Of a stretch of 42,336 bases of DNA, positions 16,312 to 24,940 are shown piece after piece. Below the pieces are notes generated by a model. The model saw only the letters and a list, made by a program, of their open reading frames with translations, was not told where the DNA came from and did not search any database. Within the stretch, counting starts at the first letter, position 1. Each line of letters begins with the position of its first letter. A program made the position numbers and the translations under genes. The stretch comes from SFDP01 sp051653625 (GTDB lineage: Bacteria; Bacillota; Clostridia; Lachnospirales; Lachnospiraceae). The DNA lies in the NCBI GenBank assembly GCA_051653625.1, contig JBOFWM010000120.1, positions 1-42,336 on the forward strand. Direction: 5' to 3'.

Positions 16312-18831
16312 ATGGATGACAAAATATTTGATAGCGTCAAACATGTTGGATTAAAAGAAACAATGGAAAACTCTTATATAGATTATGCGATGAGTGTTAT
16401 TGCTGCTCGTGCATTACCAGATATAAGAGATGGTCTGAAGCCAGTTCAAAGAAGAGTTTTATATTCTATGATTGAATTAAATAATGGACCAGATAAGCCA
16501 CATAGAAAATGTGCACGTATTGTCGGTGATACAATGGGTAAATATCACCCTCATGGTGATAGTTCTATTTATGGTGCTTTAGTAAATATGGCACAACCAT
16601 GGTCAACAAGATATCCTCTAGTTGATGGACATGGAAATTTTGGTTCTGTGGATGGTGATGGTGCTGCGGCAATGCGTTATACAGAAGCAAGACTCTCTAA
16701 AATATCAATGGAAATGCTTTCAGATATCAATAAAAATACGGTTGATTATGCAGCAAACTTTGATGAAACAGAAAGAGAACCTGTTGTTTTACCAAGTAGA
16801 TATCCAAACTTGTTAGTAAATGGAACTACAGGTATAGCTGTAGGTATGGCAACAAATATACCACCTCATAATTTAAGAGAGGTAATTAGTGCTGTTGTTA
16901 AAATTATTGATAATAAAATTATTGAAGATAGAGAAACTGAAATTGAAGAAATTTTAGATTTAGTTAAGGCACCAGATTTTCCAACAGGTGGTTTAATTTT
17001 AGGTACAAGAGGTTCAGATGAAGCATATCGAACTGGTCGTGGAAAAGTACGTGTAAGAGGAATTACAAATATTGAAACTCTTCCAAATGGTAAATCGCAA
17101 ATTATCGTAACAGAACTTCCATATATGGTGAATAAAGCAAAATTAATTGAAAAAATTGCGGAGTTACATAGAGATAAAAAATTAGACGGAATTACAGACT
17201 TAAGAGATGAATCAGATAGAGATGGTATGCGTATTGTAATCGAATTAAGAAGAGATGCTAATGCAAATGTGATCCTTAATTTATTGTACAAACATACACA
17301 ATTACAAGATACGTTTGGTATTATAATGCTTGCTTTAGTAAATAATGAACCAAAAATATTAAATCTTCTTGATATGTTAAAATACTATCTTGCTCATCAA
17401 GAAGAAGTTGTTACAAGAAGAACTCAATATGATTTAAATAAAGCAGAAGAAAGAGATCATATTTTACAAGGTTTGTTAATTGCACTTGATTTTATTGATG
17501 AAGTAATTAAAATTATTAGAGCAAGTAGTAATACTGCTATTGCAAAAGAAGGATTAATCGAAAGATTTGGATTAACAGAAGTACAAGCACAAGCAATTGT
17601 TGATATGAGACTTCGTGCATTAACAGGGTTAGAACGCGAAAAATTAGAAAAAGAACATAATGAATTATTAGAAAAAATTGCTGAATTAAAAGCTATTTTA
17701 GGAAATAGAAACTTGCTTTTAGGTGTTATTAGAGAAGAAATATCAATTATAAAAGAGAAGTTTGGTGATGAAAGAAAAAGTCAAATTGGGTATGATGAAT
17801 TTGATATTTCGATGGAAGATTTAATTCCAAAAGAAAATACTGTAATTGCTATGACAAGTCTTGGATATATAAAACGAATGACAGTAGATAATTTTAAATC
17901 TCAAAATAGAGGTGGAAAAGGCATTAAAGGAATGCAAACCATTGAAGATGACTATATTGAAGATTTACTTATGACATCGACTCATAATTATATTATGTTT
18001 TTCACAAATCTTGGTAGAGTATATCGTTTAAAAGGATATGAAATACCAGAAGCAGGAAGAACAGCAAGAGGAACAGCAATTATTAATTTACTTCAATTAA
18101 ATCCATTAGAAAAAATATCTGCGATTATTCCGATAGAAGGTTATGAAGAAGAACAAAATTTATTTATGGTTACTAAAAAAGGAACAATAAAGAAAACTTC
18201 AATTTTAGAATATAGTAATGTTCGAAAAAATGGACTTGCTGCTATTAATTTAAGAGAAGACGATGAATTAATAGAAGTAAAAACAACAAATAAAGAAACA
18301 GAAATTTTCTTAGTAACAAAACATGGACAATGTATTCGTTTTAAAGAAACAGATGTAAGAAATACAGGAAGAATGTCTATGGGTGTTATTGGAATGAATT
18401 TAGCACACAATGATGAAATCATTGGAATGCAATTAGATCATCAGGGAGATTCCTTACTTATAGTGTCTGAAAATGGTATGGGTAAACGAACATATTTAGA
18501 TGAATTTACCATTCAAAAAAGAGGTGGTAAAGGAGTAAAATGTTATAAAATAACTGAAAAAACAGGAGATGTAGTAGGTGTAAAAGCAGTTAATAATGAA
18601 CATGAAATTATGATGATTACAACAGAAGGCATTATTATTCAACTTCGTATGGAAAATATTTCAACATTAGGAAGAATAACATCTGGAGTTAAAATGATTA
18701 ATTTAGATGAAAAAGTAAAAGTTGCAAAAATTGCAAAAGTTCGTGGAAAATTATCAGATGATGATGAAAATGAATTAAATAGTGAAAGTGAAGTTGATGT
18801 TGAAATTCAAGCTGAAAATGAGGAAGAATAA
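16312..18831 (+). CDS. gyrA: DNA gyrase subunit A
   Basis: GyrA breaks and rejoins DNA. The catalytic tyrosine is Y123 (AAMRYTEARL). The C-terminal six-bladed beta-pinwheel contains the GyrA box QNRGGKGIKGM and further RGG/GG repeats. The ATG at 16312 has TGGAG with a 6-nt spacer. In-frame alternatives at 16300 (Shine-Dalgarno too close) and TTG 16273 are less likely. The length is 839 residues, ending in an acidic tail. In the quinolone region HPHGDSSIYGALV, Ser84 (E. coli Ser83) is kept, but E. coli Asp87 is glycine (G88, codon GGT at 16573-16575); see findings. The stop is 1 bp before the hemerythrin start. Confidence 0.97.
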   Translation: MDDKIFDSVKHVGLKETMENSYIDYAMSVIAARALPDIRDGLKPVQRRVLYSMIELNNGPDKPHRKCARIVGDTMGKYHPHGDSSIYGALVNMAQPWSTRYPLVDGHGNFGSVDGDGAAAMRYTEARLSKISMEMLSDINKNTVDYAANFDETEREPVVLPSRYPNLLVNGTTGIAVGMATNIPPHNLREVISAVVKIIDNKIIEDRETEIEEILDLVKAPDFPTGGLILGTRGSDEAYRTGRGKVRVRGITNIETLPNGKSQIIVTELPYMVNKAKLIEKIAELHRDKKLDGITDLRDESDRDGMRIVIELRRDANANVILNLLYKHTQLQDTFGIIMLALVNNEPKILNLLDMLKYYLAHQEEVVTRRTQYDLNKAEERDHILQGLLIALDFIDEVIKIIRASSNTAIAKEGLIERFGLTEVQAQAIVDMRLRALTGLEREKLEKEHNELLEKIAELKAILGNRNLLLGVIREEISIIKEKFGDERKSQIGYDEFDISMEDLIPKENTVIAMTSLGYIKRMTVDNFKSQNRGGKGIKGMQTIEDDYIEDLLMTSTHNYIMFFTNLGRVYRLKGYEIPEAGRTARGTAIINLLQLNPLEKISAIIPIEGYEEEQNLFMVTKKGTIKKTSILEYSNVRKNGLAAINLREDDELIEVKTTNKETEIFLVTKHGQCIRFKETDVRNTGRMSMGVIGMNLAHNDEIIGMQLDHQGDSLLIVSENGMGKRTYLDEFTIQKRGGKGVKCYKITEKTGDVVGVKAVNNEHEIMMITTEGIIIQLRMENISTLGRITSGVKMINLDEKVKVAKIAKVRGKLSDDDENELNSESEVDVEIQAENEEE

Positions 18832-18832
18832 G

Positions 18833-19219
18833 ATGTATAAAATGAAAAATGAATTTTTAACAGGTATAGAGCAAATAGATGAGGAACATGCAAAATTATT
18901 TAAATATGCTAATGAAGCTTATTTTTTATTAAAAGACAAATTTAGTTCAGATAAATATGATGAAATAAAAAATATTTTAGAAGAATTAAAAGATTATACA
19001 AAAATTCATTTTAGCAATGAAGAAACATATATGGAATCAATTCAATATGATAGAATTGATATTCAAAAAGAACAACATATTCAATTTATCGAAAAACTAG
19101 AAGATTTTGAATTCATTGATATTGATGAAAATCAAGAAGAAGTAATATACGAAATGTTAGAATTTTTAAATGATTGGCTTATTTCTCATATTTTAAAAGA
19201 AGATAAGCTTATAAAGTAA
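18833..19219 (+). CDS. Bacteriohemerythrin-like protein
   Basis: This is a 128-residue four-helix hemerythrin-like protein; such proteins bind O2 at a di-iron site. Ligand candidates are H19 (IDEEHAKLF), H59 and E63 (HFSNE), H82, H119 and D124 (HILKED). The first His of the usual HxxxH pair is Q78, so one of seven ligands is replaced. The ATG at 18833 has AGGAAG 6-7 nt upstream, inside the gyrA end, and begins 1 bp after the gyrA stop. It is therefore co-transcribed and probably translationally coupled with gyrA. A terminator follows. A role in O2 sensing or scavenging in an anaerobe is plausible but not shown. Confidence 0.88.
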   Translation: MYKMKNEFLTGIEQIDEEHAKLFKYANEAYFLLKDKFSSDKYDEIKNILEELKDYTKIHFSNEETYMESIQYDRIDIQKEQHIQFIEKLEDFEFIDIDENQEEVIYEMLEFLNDWLISHILKEDKLIK

Positions 19220-19241
19220 TTAGATAGTTTAAAATGAAGTA

Positions 19242-19284
19242 GAGGCAGGAAATCTAATAAATAAGTTAGATTTCTGCTTCTTTT
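19242..19284 (+). terminator. Terminator after gyrA-hemerythrin
   Basis: GAAATCTAA pairs with TTAGATTTC (9 bp, 8-nt loop), extended by GCA/TGC across one bulge. It is followed by TTCTTTT. It ends the long dnaN-gyrA-hemerythrin series and separates it from the two-component genes. Confidence 0.8.
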
Positions 19285-19321
19285 CGTTATTTTAAAAGAA
19301 AATAGTAAAAGGAGAATAGAA

Positions 19322-19999
19322 ATGTTTCATATTCTTGTTGTAGATGATGATAAAAATACAAGGCGACTTATGATGGCTGTATTAGAAGCTGAAAATTATA
19401 GTGTTTCCATTGCAGAAAATGGTGAAGATGCTCTTGCTATTATGGATAAAGAACATATTGATCTTATTTTACTTGATATTATGATGCCTAAAATGGATGG
19501 ATATAAATTTACGAAAATAGTAAGAGAAGAAAATAATGAAATGCCAATCTTAATGGTATCCGCAAAACAATTACCGATAGATCGAAAAAAAGGGTTTCTT
19601 GCAGGTATCGATGATTATATGACAAAACCAGTTGATGAAGAAGAAATGCTTTTACGAATCAAAGCGCTTTTACGACGAGCAAAAATTGCAAATAATAAAA
19701 AAATAGTTATTGGAAATATTATTCTTGATTATGATTCCTTTAGTGTAGTTAAAAATGGAGAAAAACAAATTATTCCACAAAAAGAATTTTTACTTCTTTA
19801 TAAATTATTATCATATCCAGGGAAAATATTTACACGCATTCAACTTATGGATGAAATTTGGGGGATGGATAGCGACACTGGATGGGAGACTGTAACAGTA
19901 CATATTGGAAGGCTCCGTAAGCGATTTGATGGATGGAAAGAATTTGAATTAGAATCTGTAAGAGGATTAGGATATAGGGCGGTAAAAAATGATGAATAA
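19322..19999 (+). CDS. OmpR/PhoB-family response regulator
   Basis: The 225-residue regulator has a receiver domain (about 1-115), with D8, D9 and D10, phospho-acceptor D52 in LILLDIMMPKMDG, and K at YMTKP. Its C-terminal winged-helix DNA-binding domain (about 125-222) contains WGMDSDTGWETVTVHIGRLRKR. AAAGGAGA stands about 6 nt before the ATG. It overlaps the following kinase gene by 11 bp, so the two are a cognate pair. The only downstream target visible is the export operon at 21130. Its promoter carries an 11-bp direct repeat of the kind OmpR-type regulators bind. Confidence 0.93.
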   Translation: MFHILVVDDDKNTRRLMMAVLEAENYSVSIAENGEDALAIMDKEHIDLILLDIMMPKMDGYKFTKIVREENNEMPILMVSAKQLPIDRKKGFLAGIDDYMTKPVDEEEMLLRIKALLRRAKIANNKKIVIGNIILDYDSFSVVKNGEKQIIPQKEFLLLYKLLSYPGKIFTRIQLMDEIWGMDSDTGWETVTVHIGRLRKRFDGWKEFELESVRGLGYRAVKNDE

Positions 20000-21047
20000 A
20001 TCAAAAAAAAATCCACATGCTTCTATTGCAATTACATTAATATTTTCCTTACTTGTTTTTATTATATTTGTTATAACTATGCTTATTGTAGGAGGCGTAA
20101 TTTATCTTTTAACAAAAGCAGAATTATTAGGAGAAACAAGAACTTTTAATGTTTTGACACCAATTTTTATTTTTTCTATGGTAAGTATAACGACAGGTAC
20201 GGTTGTAGCAACGATTATTAGTTCTATTCCAATGAAGCCAGTTAATAAATTAATTAATGGATTAAATCAATTAGCAAATGGAAAATATGATACTAGATTG
20301 AATATTGGAAAATATAAAGTTGGATCAGATATCTCAGAAAGTTTTAATATTTTGGCAAATGAATTACAAAATACAGAAATGCTTCGCACTGATTTTATTA
20401 ATAATTTTTCTCATGAATTCAAAACACCGATAGTTTCAATCAGAGGGTTTGCTAAGTTATTATTAAAAGAAAATAATTTATCAGAAAAACAAAAGGAATA
20501 TTTAACAATAATAGCTGAGGAGTCTGGTCGTTTAGCTGATATGGCAACAAAAATTCTTAACTTAACAAAATTAGAAAATCAAAATATTTTAACAGATATT
20601 ACATATTTTAATTTATCTGAACAAATGAGAAATTCCATTTTAATTTTAGAAAAAAAATGGAATGAAAAAAACTTAAAGGTTATTGCTGATTTTGAAGAAT
20701 ACACCATTCAAGGAAATGAAGATTTACTAAAACAAATATGGATTAATCTAATTGATAATTCGATAAAATTTTCCTATGAGCATAATGCAATAAAAATTGG
20801 AATAGAACAGACAGAAGATAAAACTATTATTTCAATTTCAAATAATGGTCCTAAAATAAGTGAGGATGCAAAAAAGCGAATTTTTAATAAATATTATCAA
20901 GAAGAAGTTTCGCATTTTTTAGAAGGAACAGGTTTAGGATTATCAATCGCAAAAAAAATAATAGAATTACACAAAGGAAAGATAGTTGTAGAGAGTACAG
21001 AAAAAGAAACAATTTTTTATGTAGAATTACAAAATACGTTTGTTTAG
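19989..21047 (+). CDS. Sensor histidine kinase with short extracytoplasmic loop
   Basis: The 352-residue kinase has two transmembrane helices (about residues 12-41 and 56-80). Only about 14 residues lie between them outside the membrane, so it may sense within the membrane or through a partner. HAMP is at about 80-130. HisKA has H142 in NFSHEFKTPIVSIRGF. HATPase_c has an N-box (IDNSIKFS) and a G-box (GTGLGLSIAKKI). Tandem ATGs at 19989 and 19992 are both possible. The gene end contains the repeat and -35 of the next operon's promoter (its TAG is at 21045-21047). Confidence 0.92.
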   Translation: MMNKSKKNPHASIAITLIFSLLVFIIFVITMLIVGGVIYLLTKAELLGETRTFNVLTPIFIFSMVSITTGTVVATIISSIPMKPVNKLINGLNQLANGKYDTRLNIGKYKVGSDISESFNILANELQNTEMLRTDFINNFSHEFKTPIVSIRGFAKLLLKENNLSEKQKEYLTIIAEESGRLADMATKILNLTKLENQNILTDITYFNLSEQMRNSILILEKKWNEKNLKVIADFEEYTIQGNEDLLKQIWINLIDNSIKFSYEHNAIKIGIEQTEDKTIISISNNGPKISEDAKKRIFNKYYQEEVSHFLEGTGLGLSIAKKIIELHKGKIVVESTEKETIFYVELQNTFV

Positions 21048-21069
21048 TTTCAGTTTAGCTTTGTATAAT
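21040..21069 (+). promoter_or_regulatory. Export-operon promoter with 11-bp direct repeat
   Basis: GTTTAG occurs at 21042-21047 and 21053-21058, an exact 11-bp period, and TATAAT at 21064-21069 continues the same phase. A weak -35 TTGTTT at 21040-21045 would give an 18-bp spacer. Tandem hexamers with one-helical-turn period covering the -35 region are typical for activation by OmpR-family regulators. The first repeat includes the stop codon of the upstream kinase gene. Confidence 0.7.
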
Positions 21070-21129
21070 ATTATTGCAATATGAAAAAATAAAATAAGTA
21101 TCATTTTAAATCGAAAGGAATCAAGGAAT

Positions 21130-22866
21130 ATGAAAAAAATTGGAGGATGGATAAAAAAGAATAAAAAGAAGGTGATTGTGCTTTCTATCTTATTAATCTT
21201 AATCTTATTTATCAGTATGTTTGTAAGAAGTTGTAATAAAGCAGCAAATGCTATGCTAGAAGCGATGAATCAAGTAGAAATACATACAATGGAAAAGAGA
21301 TCACTTGTAAGTAGTGTATCTGCAACTGGCTCAATTATTAGTCCAAATAAAACAGAGCTTTCTGTAAATCTTACATCAGTAGAAGTAGAAAAATTATATG
21401 TAGAAATTGGAGATTATGTAGAAGCTGGGGAGTTAATTGTAGAATTTAATGCAGATGATATTGAAACAAGTCTAGCAAATACAAAAAAGAATTTAAATGC
21501 AAATAGCGGAAAAACAAATATTAGTGTAGAATCTTCAAATCGATCATTAGAAGAAGCAAAAACAGCTGCAGCAATTGATGCAAGTAGAAATGAAAAAGAT
21601 GTAACGGATAAATATAACGATTTAGAAGAAGCACGAAAAGACTTAGAACAAGCAAAAAAAGATTTAGAACAAGCAAAATACAATGCAAATTATTCAGAAA
21701 ACTTATCAAATCAAAAACAAAGTGAGATGAATGCTTATCAAGCACAAATAACTACAGAAAAAATAAACTTTGAACAAGCAAAAAGAGAATTAACAGAAAT
21801 TTATACAGATTCTAGTTATGATTTTTCAGGTATTAATATAGAAAATCTAAATTTGAATACATTAAATTCAGCATCTATTAATCCTATTTTGACAAATGAA
21901 ATAGATGATGAATTAAAAAATTTAGTATCTATTCAAACAAAATTTAATGAAGCAACTGCTTTATTTAACCAAGCAAGTGCAGAATATGTTGAAGCACAAA
22001 GAAATTATTCGGTACATAGCGGGAGTATTTCTTCCTACGAAGGTTTAATAACACAAGCAGAAGCGACAGTAGATACAAAATTGTCAGCATATGAACAGCA
22101 AGTAAGAGTAAAAGAAGATAGTGAAAGAAATAACAAGACTGCTATTTCAAACCAAGAAGACAATTTTAAAACAAATCAATTAACGGCATCAACAATTGGT
22201 TTAACAGAAAAACAACAAATTGAGCAATATGAAACACAATTAGAAGAAACAAAGATAGTATCACCTTTTTCAGGAGTAATTACTTCTTTATCAGTGGAAG
22301 AAGGAAAAAAATATAATGGTGGAAGTATTTTAACAATTGAAGAAATTAGTAAGTATGAAGTATCAGCAGAAATTGATGAATATGATATTAGTAAAATAAA
22401 AGTAGGTCAAAAAGTAATAATTAAAACAAACGGTACAGGTGATTTAGAATTAGATGGAGAAATTTCTTATATAGCACCAAGAGCAACTGTAGTAACAGCA
22501 GGATCAACATCTGGTATTACATATAATATAAAAATTGATGTTATTACACTATGTGATGATTTAAAATTAGATATGACAGCAAAATTAAGTATTATTATTG
22601 ACAGTAAGGAAGATATTTTAACAGTTCCTTATAATGCAATCCAATTAGACGATGAGAATCGTAAATTTGTAGAAGTAATAAAAGGGGAAAATCTTCCAGA
22701 AAATAGAGAAAAAATTTATGTAACTACTGGAATTGAAAGCGATTATTATGTGGAAATTTTAGAAGGTGATTTAGATGTAGGAATGGATGTAGTTGTAATA
22801 TCTGAAACACAGTCATTTGATTTAAATTCCATTATGATGGGAGGAGGACCAATGAGTGGCTTCTAA
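21130..22866 (+). CDS. MacA/HlyD-type membrane-fusion (adaptor) protein
   Basis: This is a 578-residue periplasmic-adaptor-like protein anchored by one N-terminal helix (about residues 17-34, VIVLSILLILILFISMFV). It has a lipoyl/barrel-sandwich half (VEIGDYVEAGELIVEFNADD), then a long coiled-coil with EEARKDLEQAKKDLEQAK repeats (about 145-380). The second lipoyl half is IVSPFSGVITSLSVEEGKKYNGG, followed by a beta-barrel and membrane-proximal domain. In Gram-positives such adaptors work with MacB-like ABC exporters. The stretch ends GGGPMSGF and overlaps the ABC gene by 11 bp. It is larger than E. coli MacA, owing to the extended coiled-coil. The substrate is unknown. Confidence 0.88.
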   Translation: MKKIGGWIKKNKKKVIVLSILLILILFISMFVRSCNKAANAMLEAMNQVEIHTMEKRSLVSSVSATGSIISPNKTELSVNLTSVEVEKLYVEIGDYVEAGELIVEFNADDIETSLANTKKNLNANSGKTNISVESSNRSLEEAKTAAAIDASRNEKDVTDKYNDLEEARKDLEQAKKDLEQAKYNANYSENLSNQKQSEMNAYQAQITTEKINFEQAKRELTEIYTDSSYDFSGINIENLNLNTLNSASINPILTNEIDDELKNLVSIQTKFNEATALFNQASAEYVEAQRNYSVHSGSISSYEGLITQAEATVDTKLSAYEQQVRVKEDSERNNKTAISNQEDNFKTNQLTASTIGLTEKQQIEQYETQLEETKIVSPFSGVITSLSVEEGKKYNGGSILTIEEISKYEVSAEIDEYDISKIKVGQKVIIKTNGTGDLELDGEISYIAPRATVVTAGSTSGITYNIKIDVITLCDDLKLDMTAKLSIIIDSKEDILTVPYNAIQLDDENRKFVEVIKGENLPENREKIYVTTGIESDYYVEILEGDLDVGMDVVVISETQSFDLNSIMMGGGPMSGF

Positions 22867-23566
22867 AACAATTATACGATTAGATGGTATTATAAAACGA
22901 TTTTATATTGGTCAACCAAATGAATTACAAATTTTAAATGGAATAACATTAGATATAAAAGAAGGTGAATTTGTTTCTATTGTTGGTGCATCTGGATCTG
23001 GAAAATCAACACTTATGAATATTATAGGTATTTTAGATCGTCCAACTGAGGGAACTTATAGTTTAGATGATGTTAATATAAATGAGGCAAAGGACAATGA
23101 ACTTGCAAGTCTTAGAAATAGAAAAATAGGTTTTGTTTTTCAAACATATAATTTAATTTCAAGAACAAATGCCATAAAAAATGTGGAAATGCCTATGCTA
23201 TATGCAGGAATTTCAAGAAAACAAAGAATTGAGAGAGCAAAAGAATTATTAGAAATGGTTGGAATGGAAGATCGTATGAATCACCTACCAGAGGAATTAT
23301 CAGGTGGCCAAAAACAAAGAGTTGCAATTGCTAGAGCAATGTGTAATAATCCTTCAATAATTCTAGCAGATGAACCAACAGGAGCTCTAGATTCGACAAC
23401 AGGTAGAATGGTAATGGACTTGTTTCATAAACTTCATAAAGAAGAAGGAAAAACAATTGTTTTAATCACTCATTCAAATGAATTAGCAGAAGAAACAGAG
23501 AGAATTATTACATTGAAAGATGGAACGATTGTTGGAGAAAGAAAGGGGAAAGGGAAGCCATGTTAA
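22856..23566 (+). CDS. MacB/LolD-type ABC transporter ATP-binding protein
   Basis: This 236-residue ABC ATPase has Walker A GASGSGKSTLMN, the Q-loop in FVFQTYNLI, signature LSGGQKQRVAIARAM, Walker B IILADEPTGALD and the H-loop ITHS. It is the LolD/MacB/FtsE subfamily, which powers mechanotransmission rather than direct transport. The start is GTG at 22856 with AGGAGG 8 nt upstream inside the adaptor gene. It overlaps its neighbours on both sides (11 bp and 7 bp), so the three genes are one coupled operon. Confidence 0.93.
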   Translation: MASKTIIRLDGIIKRFYIGQPNELQILNGITLDIKEGEFVSIVGASGSGKSTLMNIIGILDRPTEGTYSLDDVNINEAKDNELASLRNRKIGFVFQTYNLISRTNAIKNVEMPMLYAGISRKQRIERAKELLEMVGMEDRMNHLPEELSGGQKQRVAIARAMCNNPSIILADEPTGALDSTTGRMVMDLFHKLHKEEGKTIVLITHSNELAEETERIITLKDGTIVGERKGKGKPC

Positions 23567-24849
23567 TTTTGGAAAATATAAGACTTGCACTTTCAAGTTT
23601 AATTGCCAATAAAATGCGAGCCCTTCTTACTATGTTAGGAATTATCATAGGTATTTCATCTGTTATAGCAATTATGACGGTTGGAAATTCTATTACTTCT
23701 TCAATTACTGGGAATTTATCTTCAATGGGTGCAAATAATATAACAGTTGGACTTGTTCAAAAGGAAGAAGATCAAGAAAGTAATGAAAGTGGTGCAACAT
23801 TTGGTACAGTAGATAATAGTATGAGGGCTGCTACAGAAGAAGATTATTTTACAAAGGAAATGCTTGAAAATTATTGTGAAACATATCCAAATGATATTTA
23901 TGCAATTTCCGTTTCAGAAAGTATTGGAAATGGGCAATTTATAGATGGAAGTAAATATGCAAATACTTCAATAATGGGTGTAAGTTTTGGATATTTTATT
24001 GCAAATGATATTACTATTTTAAAGGGCAGATATTTTGAAAAGAATGAAACAGAAAATGGAAATAAAGTAATTATTATATCAGACAAAACAGTAAACAACA
24101 TTTTTAAAGGAAATATGGATGAGGCAATAGGAGCTACGATACAAGTAAATCTTAATGATATATATGAAACATATACGATTATTGGTGTATATGAATATGT
24201 AGATAATGGCTTTTCTATGAATATGTCATCTGAAAAAGATATGACAACAAGTGCATATATTCCATTAAAAACAGCATTAGAAAAAAATCATAAAGAATAT
24301 TATTCTACATTTACAATAGTAACAAATGAGGGAATAGATCCAGACCAATTTGCTACAACAACAAAGAATTTTTTTAACACCTATTATAGAAATAATAGAT
24401 ATTTTGAAGTAAGTGCAATGAGCATGGCATCTATTGTAAGTGCTATGACAGATATTTTAGATACTGTAACGGCTGCGATCTCACTTATAGCAGGAATTGC
24501 ATTATTAGTAGGTGGAATAGGTGTTATGAATATTATGTTGGTATCTATTACAGAACGAACAAGAGAAATTGGAACAAGAAAAGCACTAGGTGCTAACAAT
24601 AGTTCTATTAGAATTCAATTTATAATTGAAGCAATTATTATTTGTGTTATTGGTGGAATAATAGGAATTATAATAGGAATCATTGGAGGAATTACTTTAG
24701 CAAATCTAATGGGAACTCCAGCTACTCCATCTATTACTAGTATTATATTATCATTAGGATTTTCTATGGCAATTGGCGTATTTTTTGGATATTACCCTGC
24801 AAATAAAGCAGCTAAAATGGATCCAATTGAAGCATTAAGATATGAATAA
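23560..24849 (+). CDS. MacB-like FtsX-domain ABC permease
   Basis: The 429-residue permease has an N-terminal transmembrane helix followed by a large extracellular MacB_PCD domain (about residues 40-270). Three helices form the FtsX domain (about 300-425), which includes GGIGVMNIMLVSITERTREIGTRKALGA and ends AAKMDPIEALRYE, the MacB signature. With the adaptor and ATPase it forms a tripartite-style exporter. In Gram-positives these often export peptides or antimicrobials, but no substrate can be read here. It overlaps the ATPase gene by 7 bp. I see no terminator hairpin before the dgt promoter. Confidence 0.93.
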   Translation: MLILENIRLALSSLIANKMRALLTMLGIIIGISSVIAIMTVGNSITSSITGNLSSMGANNITVGLVQKEEDQESNESGATFGTVDNSMRAATEEDYFTKEMLENYCETYPNDIYAISVSESIGNGQFIDGSKYANTSIMGVSFGYFIANDITILKGRYFEKNETENGNKVIIISDKTVNNIFKGNMDEAIGATIQVNLNDIYETYTIIGVYEYVDNGFSMNMSSEKDMTTSAYIPLKTALEKNHKEYYSTFTIVTNEGIDPDQFATTTKNFFNTYYRNNRYFEVSAMSMASIVSAMTDILDTVTAAISLIAGIALLVGGIGVMNIMLVSITERTREIGTRKALGANNSSIRIQFIIEAIIICVIGGIIGIIIGIIGGITLANLMGTPATPSITSIILSLGFSMAIGVFFGYYPANKAAKMDPIEALRYE

Positions 24850-24874
24850 TAAAATAAAACCTTTCTAAAGATAG

Positions 24875-24903
24875 TTGAATAAACTTTTTATTATTGTTAG
24901 AAT
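24875..24903 (+). promoter_or_regulatory. dgt promoter
   Basis: TTGAAT (24875-24880) and TAGAAT (24898-24903) are exactly 17 bp apart. The putative upstream TTG start of dgt is this -35 box, which supports translation starting at 24941. Confidence 0.8.
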
Positions 24904-24940
24904 AAGAAACAAATGCAAGAACAGAAAGGTAATCCTATTT

